Source: Myroides oncorhynchi (GTDB lineage: Bacteria; Bacteroidota; Bacteroidia; Flavobacteriales; Flavobacteriaceae). From it: a stretch of 64,000 bases of DNA. The stretch is taken from the NCBI RefSeq assembly GCF_020905415.1, contig NZ_JAJJMP010000001.1:1995501-2059500 (forward strand). The letters run 5' to 3'. The notes below the pieces were generated by a model that worked only from the letters and a program-made list of their open reading frames with translations, was not told where the DNA came from and ran no database searches. The position numbers and the translations under genes were made by a program. Below are positions 55,361 through 63,223 of this stretch, piece by piece; position 1 is the stretch's first letter; each line of letters starts with the position of its first letter.

Positions 55361-56890
55361 TTGAAAAATAGATATATAAATATAATAGCGATAATTAGTG
55401 TATTGTTTTGTGCTGAGGTTAATGCTCAGGATATGACAACACCTAGTCTTTATGTTAATAGATTAGCTCAGCGTGATATGAATATTGTTTTTGGACAGGA
55501 GTTCTTTGCTAATCGTGCTTTTATGACAGGATACAATTCTTCTTCTTTTTCTGAATTAAGTATAAATCAACAGACAAGTCGTAAGGATGCTTATCTTATA
55601 CAAGACGGAGATGGCTTAGATGCTTTTAAAGTAAATACCTCGTCTTATAGAAGATTGAAAAATGATGCAGTATTATGGGGAAGCGCTTCTTACACTACGC
55701 AGAAACAAAAGAATATGAAGTGGAATGAGAACCTAGATAGAGATATATTAGGTCCGTATGTATTGGGAGATTCGATAGGGGGAACTATGAAGCAAGAAAT
55801 TTACCAATTCTCAGGAGGTATGGCTAAACAGTTTGATAAATGGACTGTTGGTGGAGAGGTAAGCTATGTAGCTAAAAGTGGATATAGAGAAGTTGACCCT
55901 AGGCCTAAGAATACTACTTCAGATTTGAATGTGAGATTAGGAGTTAATTATAATGTATATAGAGATTATGAATTAGGAGTATATACTAACTTGAACAAGT
56001 ATACGCAGAATACTTCTATTAAATTCGTTAGTCTATTAGGTAAGCCAGTAGCATATCATTTAACAGGGATGGGCTCTTATAATTATTACTTTAGTTCAGC
56101 TAATAATATGTCGATGATCTATGATGGATTAGGATATGATATAGGAGGTACTTTGGCAAAAAATAAAGGTAAAGACTTTTTAATACAGGCTTCCTTTGGA
56201 GAGTTTAATATCAAGAAAGGATATAGTACTAATCCGTCTAAAGATATGTCAGAGTTAAAAACTAAGAACTATACTTTAGGAGTTATAAAGTATGTTGATT
56301 TTAATGAACATCGTTTAGGTGCTAAGGTAAATTATGTATTAAGTGAATCGAGAGGGATTGAATCTTTTTATTCTAAAGTGGGAAAACTAGAGGAGAAGAT
56401 AGCAGAGAAGGAATTGTATAAATTCATTCGAAGTGATATTTATACTAGTTTATTCTATCAATATAGTACAGAGGTTAGTCGTTTAGTAATATCTCCTTCA
56501 TTTACTGTAGAACAGACTGATGAGAAGAGAAGAGATACTTTTGCTAAACAACGATTTACATATCTTCACTATGGTTTAGAACTTGATTATATGCGACAAC
56601 TTAATCAAGCTAATACCATAACGGTAACTCCTTATTTTAAAGTGCGTAACCTTAAAGAAGACACAGTGAATGTGGTAGATTCTTATAAAAGCCCTGCGAT
56701 GACTGAGTGGACTAGGAATGATTTAACTATTAATACTTCTAATTATCAGAGTTATGGTGTGACTGCTAGATATGATGTGAAGTTTATGAATATACCAGCT
56801 ATGTTTGCTCAAATACAGTTTGAACAGACTAAATACAATATGAAAAAAACGAATAACTATATAGGAATGTCTTTAGGAGTTACTTTCTAG
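55361..56890 (+). CDS. DUF6850-type outer-membrane beta-barrel protein, TTG start
   Basis: 509 residues. The start is TTG at 55361: this gives a good signal peptide ('MKNRYINIIAIISVLFCAEVNAQ' region, cleaved after Ala-Gln), while the next Met lies past it. The rest is a run of alternating aromatic beta strands ending in 'GVTF', as in outer-membrane barrels, and resembles the DUF6850 family that goes with DUF4876 genes. It lies 12 bp after DUF4876 and 26 bp before the peroxidase. It may be a second barrel or a receptor partner; function not established. Confidence 0.75.
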   Translation: MKNRYINIIAIISVLFCAEVNAQDMTTPSLYVNRLAQRDMNIVFGQEFFANRAFMTGYNSSSFSELSINQQTSRKDAYLIQDGDGLDAFKVNTSSYRRLKNDAVLWGSASYTTQKQKNMKWNENLDRDILGPYVLGDSIGGTMKQEIYQFSGGMAKQFDKWTVGGEVSYVAKSGYREVDPRPKNTTSDLNVRLGVNYNVYRDYELGVYTNLNKYTQNTSIKFVSLLGKPVAYHLTGMGSYNYYFSSANNMSMIYDGLGYDIGGTLAKNKGKDFLIQASFGEFNIKKGYSTNPSKDMSELKTKNYTLGVIKYVDFNEHRLGAKVNYVLSESRGIESFYSKVGKLEEKIAEKELYKFIRSDIYTSLFYQYSTEVSRLVISPSFTVEQTDEKRRDTFAKQRFTYLHYGLELDYMRQLNQANTITVTPYFKVRNLKEDTVNVVDSYKSPAMTEWTRNDLTINTSNYQSYGVTARYDVKFMNIPAMFAQIQFEQTKYNMKKTNNYIGMSLGVTF

Positions 56891-56916
56891 GTAGTTATCA
56901 CTAACAATAATAAATA

Positions 56917-58062
56917 ATGAAAAAGGTAATTATTATATTATCTGGAGCAGTTGCTTTTGGGCTTTTTAGTTTTAGTCCTAAGTTTACTGGATTCTTAGGA
57001 AGCGACAATCCTGAGTATCAAAAAATAATCGATAGTTATAAACAACCAATTTTACAATGGCCTCAACCGACGATAGAAGAAGGGGTAGTGTGGAATGAGA
57101 TGGCAAGTATTCAGAAGGACTCTGCTTACTTTACAGATCAATCTAAACCAGAAGTCATTTTAGGGAGAATGTTGTTTTTTGATCCTAAGTTATCTAAGTC
57201 TGACCAGATATCTTGTAGTTCTTGTCACGATCCAGAAATGGGCTGGACAGATAGACGTATGGTAGGATTAGGACATGATCATTTAAAGGGAGCACGTAAT
57301 ACTCCTTCACTATATAATACAGCCGAACGAACTTCTTATTTTTGGGATGGTCGTGCTAATAGTTTAGAAGAACAAGCTACTGGACCACTGTCTGCACATA
57401 ATGAAATGGCAATGGATGTAGTAGAACTACCTCGTAAATTAAGTAACGTGGAAGGGTATAAGGCTTATTTTGAAAAAGCTTTTGGCGATAATAAGATTAC
57501 TTATGAACGAGTAGTTGGTGCTATTGCTTCTTTTCAAAGAACAATAAAAAGTCAACCAAGTAGGTTTGATGCTTTTATAGATGGAAAGTATAAGGCATTA
57601 AATGATCAGGAGATTTATGGAATGCACTTGTTTAGAACAAAAGCAGGTTGTATGAATTGTCACAATGGTAAATATCTAACAGATGAGTCGTTTCACAATA
57701 TTGGATTGACTTACTATAAACGTAAGTTTGAAGACTTAGGAAGATATGAAGTCACAAAAGATCCTAATGATGTAGGTAAGTTTAAAACGCCAGGATTACG
57801 TGATTTATTAAATACCAGACCTTGGATGCATAACGGATTATTTGATGACCTAGAGGGAATTGTAAATATGTATAATAGTGGTATGCATATGATAGACCCT
57901 AAGCCAGAACAAAAAGAAAGAGATCCAATGTATCCTGTAACAGACCCTCTGATGAAACCTTTAGAATTAACAAAGGAGGAGACAAAAGCTATTGTTGCTT
58001 TCTTAGAGTCTTTATCAGGAAGTAAGTTTAAAATGAGAAGACCCGAATTTCCCAAGGAATAA
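56917..58062 (+). CDS. Diheme cytochrome c peroxidase (CcpA/MauG family)
   Basis: 381 residues with an N-terminal signal (about 4-20). Two c-type haem-binding motifs: C100-S-S-C103-H104 and C245-M-N-C248-H249, in the order and spacing of bacterial diheme peroxidases. Also 'GRMLFFDPKLS' (about 83-93), 'GARNTPSLYN' (about 129-138) and 'KTPGLRDLLNTRPWMHNGLF' (about 288-307), all family segments. Such enzymes reduce hydrogen peroxide, or, in MauG, oxidise protein residues, in the periplasm. It ends the receptor operon. Being placed with a TonB receptor rather than a respiratory gene is unusual. Confidence 0.93.
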   Translation: MKKVIIILSGAVAFGLFSFSPKFTGFLGSDNPEYQKIIDSYKQPILQWPQPTIEEGVVWNEMASIQKDSAYFTDQSKPEVILGRMLFFDPKLSKSDQISCSSCHDPEMGWTDRRMVGLGHDHLKGARNTPSLYNTAERTSYFWDGRANSLEEQATGPLSAHNEMAMDVVELPRKLSNVEGYKAYFEKAFGDNKITYERVVGAIASFQRTIKSQPSRFDAFIDGKYKALNDQEIYGMHLFRTKAGCMNCHNGKYLTDESFHNIGLTYYKRKFEDLGRYEVTKDPNDVGKFKTPGLRDLLNTRPWMHNGLFDDLEGIVNMYNSGMHMIDPKPEQKERDPMYPVTDPLMKPLELTKEETKAIVAFLESLSGSKFKMRRPEFPKE

Positions 58063-58068
58063 TATTAG

Positions 58069-58102
58069 AAGAGATTGTTATTGTTTAACAGTCTCTTTTT
58101 TT
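58069..58102 (+). terminator. Rho-independent terminator of the receptor-peroxidase operon
   Basis: 12-bp stem AAGAGATTGTTA / TAACAGTCTCTT (one mismatch), 5-nt loop and a T run. Confidence 0.85.
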
Positions 58103-58172
58103 CATTAGAAAGGATAGGCTCTTGTTGAAGTAAAAGGCGTAACTTAGATGTTCATCAAAATAATGCAGAGTC

Positions 58173-59921
58173 ATGCCTTTAAAGATTTATCCAGAATATC
58201 CTCTAGATGAGCTCGAGCAACTCGTTATTAATGGTAATAAAGTACCCTATGGCGAGTTTTTAATATATGGAGATATTGTAGAATCTCTATCTAATAGTCC
58301 ACATAATTGGTACGTTTGGTATAGTTTAAAACTTCCTTTTCATGATAATTCTATGATTAAACGCGCTAAGGCTGATGCCGAACTAGACTTTATTATTGTC
58401 TCTAAGTTTGGTATTATTGTTTTAGAGGTTAAAGGAGGAAATATTTTTGTTGACCAAGGACGTTTTTGTTTTAAAGATGGAAAACGTAAAAAATGGTTAA
58501 ATCAGAATCCTTTCGAACAAGTAAAAGGGTATAAATATACACTTATGAATAAAGTGTTTTCAAATTTTAAACATGTGCTATTTTGTGAAGCTGTCGGATT
58601 CCCAACAACAAAAATAGCAATAGAAAACACAATTTATGATAAGAACTTGATTTTCAGTGATTATACACGACGTAATAAGTACAAGAATATTGAGCGTTTC
58701 TTATTGCATATTTATGATTATTCTCGTGTGAAACTAGAAAAGACTCACCCAATTAAGTTTAATCATTTAACACAAGGTGAGTTAGATAATATAGTAAATA
58801 CTTTTAGTCCAATGATTCAAGATACAAATGTATTCGAATCAAGGGACTCATTAGAATGGCTTAAAGAACGCAACCTTGATATTCTTTATTCTTTATCTGA
58901 GAATCCTAGATTAATGATCGAAGGAGCGCCAGGTACGGGGAAAACTACTATGGCAATGGCTTACGGAGAGATGCAAGTTGGGAGAAATGGTATATATCTG
59001 TGTTGGAACTCTCTTCTCTGTGCTTATAATGCGCAAAGATTTAAAGCAAGTAAAGTTAGAATTGATTGTATGACATTTACGCAGTTTGTTGTAAAATATC
59101 TACCTGATGTCTGTGAGAAAGATCTGCTGTATTTAGATCCACAAAAATTTGCTGATTATATTAGAAAGACGATTGACTATTTAGAAGAGAATAATCAACT
59201 TCTAAATTATGATTATATGATTATAGATGAAGCACAGGATTTATTTGATCGTAATCTACACTTGATGATGCATAAATTATGCGGAGATCACAATGGTATG
59301 AAGCAAGGTAATATTATGTTGTTATATGATTTAGACCAGAGTTTCTCTTTATTTGGACGTGATGTATCTGATTATGCGTATTTTTTGAAAGAGTATTTTA
59401 CTCATTTTAAACTGCATAAAGTAAGACGTAGTGCTCAGAAATCTCAGATACGACAAATAGCAGAACATATTCAAATTACCCCAGAGGATTGGGAAGATGT
59501 TACAACACATAAAGCACAATATGATGAAATTGAGTTGAGATCCTTTCATGATCAGTTAGAAATCAGAAAAGCGATGGAGGAAGTTATTAGCAGTATACAC
59601 GATCCAGCTTCTTCTTTAAATGCAGAGGATGTTATTGTTTTGGTGCAAAGTAAAGTTTGGCAAAGACGTAATAACGTTGCTGATTTGATACTAGAGCTGG
59701 GTATGGAGGAATTAACAGTTGAAAACTTGACTTTAAAACCTAAAAAACTACAATATACTACGGCTGTTAAGTTTAAAGGACTAGAGCGCAAAAACGTTAT
59801 CCTTGTTGTAGATAAACCTAATAAATTAACTCCTTATGAATGGTATGTAGGATGTACTCGTGCTATAGAGAATCTTGAGATTTGGCAATTACATACATAT
59901 CAAGAACACGATGTACAATAA
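58173..59921 (+). CDS. NERD nuclease-related domain fused to a superfamily 1 helicase-type ATPase
   Basis: 582 residues, cytoplasmic. The N-terminal NERD region (about 60-165) shows 'ADAELDFIIVSKFGIIVLEVKGG' split at about 66-88, the Glu/Asp-...-ExK pattern of restriction-like nucleases. The second part has Walker A 'IEGAPGTGKTTMA' (about 249-261), 'YDYMIIDEAQDLF' (Walker B, about 347-359), 'LLYDLDQSFSLFG' (motif III type) and a late 'VKFKGLERKNVILVV' (motif V/VI). Length is short for UvrD, so the helicase part is compact. DNA repair or defence role possible; the FKBP gene starts 11 bp downstream. Confidence 0.85.
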   Translation: MPLKIYPEYPLDELEQLVINGNKVPYGEFLIYGDIVESLSNSPHNWYVWYSLKLPFHDNSMIKRAKADAELDFIIVSKFGIIVLEVKGGNIFVDQGRFCFKDGKRKKWLNQNPFEQVKGYKYTLMNKVFSNFKHVLFCEAVGFPTTKIAIENTIYDKNLIFSDYTRRNKYKNIERFLLHIYDYSRVKLEKTHPIKFNHLTQGELDNIVNTFSPMIQDTNVFESRDSLEWLKERNLDILYSLSENPRLMIEGAPGTGKTTMAMAYGEMQVGRNGIYLCWNSLLCAYNAQRFKASKVRIDCMTFTQFVVKYLPDVCEKDLLYLDPQKFADYIRKTIDYLEENNQLLNYDYMIIDEAQDLFDRNLHLMMHKLCGDHNGMKQGNIMLLYDLDQSFSLFGRDVSDYAYFLKEYFTHFKLHKVRRSAQKSQIRQIAEHIQITPEDWEDVTTHKAQYDEIELRSFHDQLEIRKAMEEVISSIHDPASSLNAEDVIVLVQSKVWQRRNNVADLILELGMEELTVENLTLKPKKLQYTTAVKFKGLERKNVILVVDKPNKLTPYEWYVGCTRAIENLEIWQLHTYQEHDVQ

Positions 59922-59932
59922 ATAAATATAGA

Positions 59933-60367
59933 ATGAGTGTAGCTGATCTACTTAGAAAAAAGAGAGAATTATTAGAGCAAACAAACCGAGATGAAGGTCG
60001 CAGGTATTTAGAAGAATTTTGTAAAAGAGAGAATGTTGTGGTATTGCCTTCTGGAGTCGCGTACAAAATAGTGAAAGAAGGTATAGGAAGAAAGGCATGT
60101 CTCACAGATAGTATTGAATTTCATTATCATGGAACAAATATTAAAGGTGAAATATTCGATAGTTCTATAGATAGAGGCAAGCCTGTAGTTCTTAATCTAA
60201 ACAAATTAATACGTGCTTATCAAGAAGTCGTTCCATACATAGCGATGGGAACTAGTTTTATTATGGTTACACCTCCTGAATATGCATATAGAGATGAATA
60301 TGTGAGTAAGTTAGTAGGTCCCTATAGTACTTTAGTGTTTGAAATTGAGTTATTAGAAATTAAATAA
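59933..60367 (+). CDS. FKBP-type peptidyl-prolyl isomerase
   Basis: 144 residues from the ATG at 59933; a longer frame to 59882 would overlap the helicase gene. No signal peptide. After an N-terminal helix rich in Arg/Glu/Lys (about 5-32), the FKBP core includes 'LPSGVAYKIVKEG' (about 38-50), 'IEFHYHGTNIKGEIFDSSIDRG' split at about 61-82 (the V-x-Y-x-G ... FDSS pattern), and 'MVTPPEYAYRD' (about 114-124). Several ligand-pocket aromatics look kept. Being 11 bp behind the NERD-helicase gene suggests co-expression. Confidence 0.88.
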   Translation: MSVADLLRKKRELLEQTNRDEGRRYLEEFCKRENVVVLPSGVAYKIVKEGIGRKACLTDSIEFHYHGTNIKGEIFDSSIDRGKPVVLNLNKLIRAYQEVVPYIAMGTSFIMVTPPEYAYRDEYVSKLVGPYSTLVFEIELLEIK

Positions 60368-60372
60368 AAAAT

Positions 60373-60400
60373 AAGCGCCATTAAAAAAATAATGGCGCTT
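60373..60400. terminator. Terminator of the FKBP gene
   Basis: Perfect 10-bp stem AAGCGCCATT / AATGGCGCTT with an 8-nt A-rich loop; short T run after it. The 60401-60584 stretch beyond has no gene I can support. Confidence 0.75.
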
Positions 60401-60584
60401 TACAATAAAAAAGATTTAGGGCTACTATTCTTCATTTTTAGCTTGAAGATGAGCTTCTGTGTTTTTTGCGTTTTCGCAAAAATAGACTTCTTATTAGCTG
60501 TAAAGCTGTTTTCTGTTCAAGTGTAAAATTAATACTTCTAATTGATAGCAGGATTAAACAAATCAAACAATTTTAAGAAACTAT

Positions 60585-61460
60585 TCAGTTTTTTCTATAT
60601 TCATTAGGGGTAAGCCTTGTATATCTTTTAAAGAAACTTGAAAAATAAGTTGGGTACTCAAAGCCTAAGCAATAACCAATCTCTGCTACACTCCAGGTAG
60701 TAGACTTTAAAAGTTTTTGTGATTCTATTAATATTCTCTCTTGTATACAGTCTGTAGTACATTTACCTAGCGTTTTCTTTAGTGTATGATTAAGGTGATT
60801 AACGTGAATATTTAATAACTCTGCAAAGTCTCCTGGCGTTTTTAACTTTATAGCAGTATTTGTTCTAGTAATAGGAAATTGCTTTTCTAATATTTCGAGA
60901 AATCTAGCACATAAACGTTGAGGTGCATTTATACTAGGATCTACTGTATAGGATGCATTTAATTTATTACTTTGGTGTATAATAATCTCAATATAGTTGC
61001 GCAATAACTCGTATTTTTGAGCATATTTTTGATCACTTTCATCATTCATTCTTTTAAATATAAAAGAAATAAATTCATCTTGTTTAGGTGTTAAAAGATA
61101 AATAGGATTCTCGTGTAAGTGTGCGAGAATACTTTTTAATAAATTACTCTTGTATCCTAAAAAGTTGTTATTAAATAAGCAAAAGTACCCTTCTGGGTAT
61201 TCTGATACTGGTTCAAATGTATAATGCGATACTGGGTTAGAAAAGAACAATGAAGGCCCTTCTAATTCAATTATTCTTGTGCCATCAAAGAATTTACTTT
61301 TAGTTTTTAAGTAAGAGAGCTTATAGTAATTTCTTTTGTTTAGTGGAGAAAGTACTGTAGAAGATTCTTCTTGTGAAAAAATTAGAAAATCATCTTTCTG
61401 TGTGTTCTTTAGTTCAACTATCTTAGTTTGAACTGATAATTTCGATGCTGTGCTTGTCAT
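60585..61460 (-). CDS. AraC-family transcriptional regulator
   Basis: 291 residues. The N-terminal part (about 1-175) has a cupin-like, beta-rich sensing region. The C-terminal AraC/XylS domain (about 190-290) carries a weaker first HTH ('PGDFAELLNIHVNHLNHTLKK') and a clear second one 'STTWSVAEIGYCLGFEYPTYFSSFFKRY' split over about 250-278 followed by 'TPNEYR', the family's usual end. It stands alone, with an 8-bp palindrome GTGTACAC about 15 bp before its start that could be an operator. No obvious target in the window. Confidence 0.9.
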   Translation of the reverse strand: MTSTASKLSVQTKIVELKNTQKDDFLIFSQEESSTVLSPLNKRNYYKLSYLKTKSKFFDGTRIIELEGPSLFFSNPVSHYTFEPVSEYPEGYFCLFNNNFLGYKSNLLKSILAHLHENPIYLLTPKQDEFISFIFKRMNDESDQKYAQKYELLRNYIEIIIHQSNKLNASYTVDPSINAPQRLCARFLEILEKQFPITRTNTAIKLKTPGDFAELLNIHVNHLNHTLKKTLGKCTTDCIQERILIESQKLLKSTTWSVAEIGYCLGFEYPTYFSSFFKRYTRLTPNEYRKN

Positions 61461-62122
61461 AATGTAGGTGATTTGTGTACACTACTTCTAACAGGGGATT
61501 CTAGAGTAAAATGTACAAGTTTATATTATGTTGTATTTTGTAAGTGGCTGTTCATTATTTTATGTTAAATTTTTATTGTTATTCTGTTAGGGTAAAATTA
61601 TAAAGATGAAATTTATCAAAGTTGTGTAAAAAGTGTTTTTTATTGTCTTTTTTACCTAAATCAAATTGATTAATTTATAAATATTGATTATTAATTAGAT
61701 TTTTTATATATTTTTAATTGTAATAATGTTTCTATTTTTAATATTTATTGCATAAATATCAATGGTTAAATACAGTTATACTGTTGTGTTTTATACTGGG
61801 TATTGTGAATTTGATAATTTAATCCCTCTACGAAGGTCAGTACGTTATATAGAGTTTTTGTTATGTATTTGGAGAAGCAATATCTAGCTGTTTTTAGGAG
61901 ATATTGGAATTATATAATTCTTAATTTTTTCTTAATTTTATTGTTCGAATGGGATAAAGTCAAAATGGCGACATTGATATATAGATTTAAGGTTATAATC
62001 GATATAGACTTACCTAATGATTTGAAGTTGTATGTGAAAGTATTAGGACATGAAAATTCTATTTTGCTTGTTTTTTTTCTTTGTTTGTAGCAACCTCCTT
62101 TTCTTTATATACAGAATTGTTT
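61461..62122. other. AT-rich intergenic region without a supported gene
   Basis: About 660 bp between the divergent AraC and HxlR genes, very rich in A and T. A 75-codon frame at 61863-62090 exists but shows no family, no promoter and hydrophobic, low-complexity content, so I do not call it. Confidence 0.5.
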
Positions 62123-62130
62123 TAATTTTG
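62123..62130 (+). promoter_or_regulatory. Candidate -7 box of the HxlR-type gene
   Basis: Exact TAATTTTG 16 bp before the ATG at 62147. -33 element not clear. Confidence 0.45.
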
Positions 62131-62146
62131 TATATTATATTACAGT

Positions 62147-62464
62147 ATGGAACAAAAGAAAAAGGGGACTGCTAAGTGCCCTGCAGAAGAATTATTAAAG
62201 AGTTTAGGAGGCAAGTGGAAGGTTCATATCCTTCATTTAACGGAAGATATGCCTAAGAGATTTAGTGATTATATGCGTTTATTAGATGGAGCGAATAAAC
62301 AATCCGTATCTGTGGCCTTGAAGGAATTAGAAGAGGATAATTATTTAAGTAAAGTTATGGTTAGTGAGAGACCCTTGCATATAGAGTACTCTTTAACGGA
62401 ACGAGCTAGGTTAGTCATTCCTGTTTTAGAAAGGCTTCATCAATCTTTGAATACCGATTTATAA
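62147..62464 (+). CDS. HxlR-family winged-helix regulator
   Basis: 105 residues, the normal length. 'CPAEELLKSLGGKWKVHILH' (about 11-30) is the family signature with the Cys and the GGKW turn; 'RFSDYMRLLDGANKQSVSVALKEL' split at about 38-61 is the recognition helix region, and 'VEYSLTE'-like 'IEYSLTERARLVIPVL' (about 81-96) is the wing. Such regulators sense reactive aldehydes or redox state through the Cys in some species. It overlaps the convergent GNAT gene by 6 bp. Confidence 0.92.
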   Translation: MEQKKKGTAKCPAEELLKSLGGKWKVHILHLTEDMPKRFSDYMRLLDGANKQSVSVALKELEEDNYLSKVMVSERPLHIEYSLTERARLVIPVLERLHQSLNTDL

Positions 62465-63028
62465 AACTTTTGAATAAGTGAGTTTATATTTATTGTTCTC
62501 TATACTGTCTTTTGCAAGTAGGCTGTAGTTTAATTTTTCTAATAGGTGACGTGACGCAGTGTTTTCTTCATAAAGCTGTGCAACTAATTCAATCTTTTTG
62601 TGTTTTAAAAATTCTTCTAGACCGATAAGTAGTTCTGTTCCGAAACCTTGTTTCCAGTAATTTTTACTGATTAAATAACTGATCTCTATAGTATGGCTAT
62701 TATCGTTGTATTCTTGAAGAAGTAATTCTCCTATTATTTCTGTGTTTTCTCCTATTTTGAGACTTATTTTATACATTCCTAGATTTGACTCATACAATTC
62801 TTTGTTTTTGTTATATTTTTTAGCTAATTCTTTTGAATCCCAATGATTTATATTTGTTGGTATCCATTGCATTGTTTCTTTACAATTATGTATTTGGAGT
62901 AAAATATTAGAATCTTTTTCAAGTATTATTCTTTCTATTTTTAAATTATTGGTAGTAAAAAGCATGTCTTTTTTAGTTTTTGTAAGGTAAATATTCGTTT
63001 GTTCTTGTGTTTTTTTAACATATAGCAT
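62459..63028 (-). CDS. GNAT-family N-acetyltransferase
   Basis: 189 residues from the ATG at 63028; an ATG at 62965 ('MLFTTNNLKIERI') is an equally good start that matches family length better, so the first 21 residues are uncertain. The acetyl-CoA motif appears as 'YLISKNYWKQGFGTELLIGL' (about 136-155, Q-x-x-G-x-G/A type), followed by 'LVAQLYEENTASRHLLEKLNY' split at about 161-181, the RimJ/RimL-like end. Substrate unknown. The last 6 bp overlap the convergent HxlR gene. Confidence 0.85.
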   Translation of the reverse strand: MLYVKKTQEQTNIYLTKTKKDMLFTTNNLKIERIILEKDSNILLQIHNCKETMQWIPTNINHWDSKELAKKYNKNKELYESNLGMYKISLKIGENTEIIGELLLQEYNDNSHTIEISYLISKNYWKQGFGTELLIGLEEFLKHKKIELVAQLYEENTASRHLLEKLNYSLLAKDSIENNKYKLTYSKVL

Positions 63029-63148
63029 TTCTTGTTAATGTTGCTATGTAGTTAAAATGTTTAGTGTAAAATATTGGTATGTATGAATCTAACCCGATTA
63101 TTATTTTATATATTGTGCTCCTCTAAAGCGAATATATAAAAAAAACGT

Positions 63149-63166
63149 ATTCCTTTTTTAAGGAAT
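63149..63166. promoter_or_regulatory. Inverted repeat upstream of brnQ
   Basis: ATTCCTT-TTTT-AAGGAAT, 57 bp before the transporter start. A possible operator or leader hairpin; nothing more can be said. Confidence 0.3.
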
Positions 63167-63223
63167 ATTCACTTATCGTTAGTAGATTTAAGAAGATGTT
63201 TATAACTATCTAAAAATTATTGA

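Noticed and set aside
61863..62090. 75-codon frame in the AT-rich gap before HxlR
   Set aside because: No family, no -7 box, no signal; composition as expected from AT-rich spacer.
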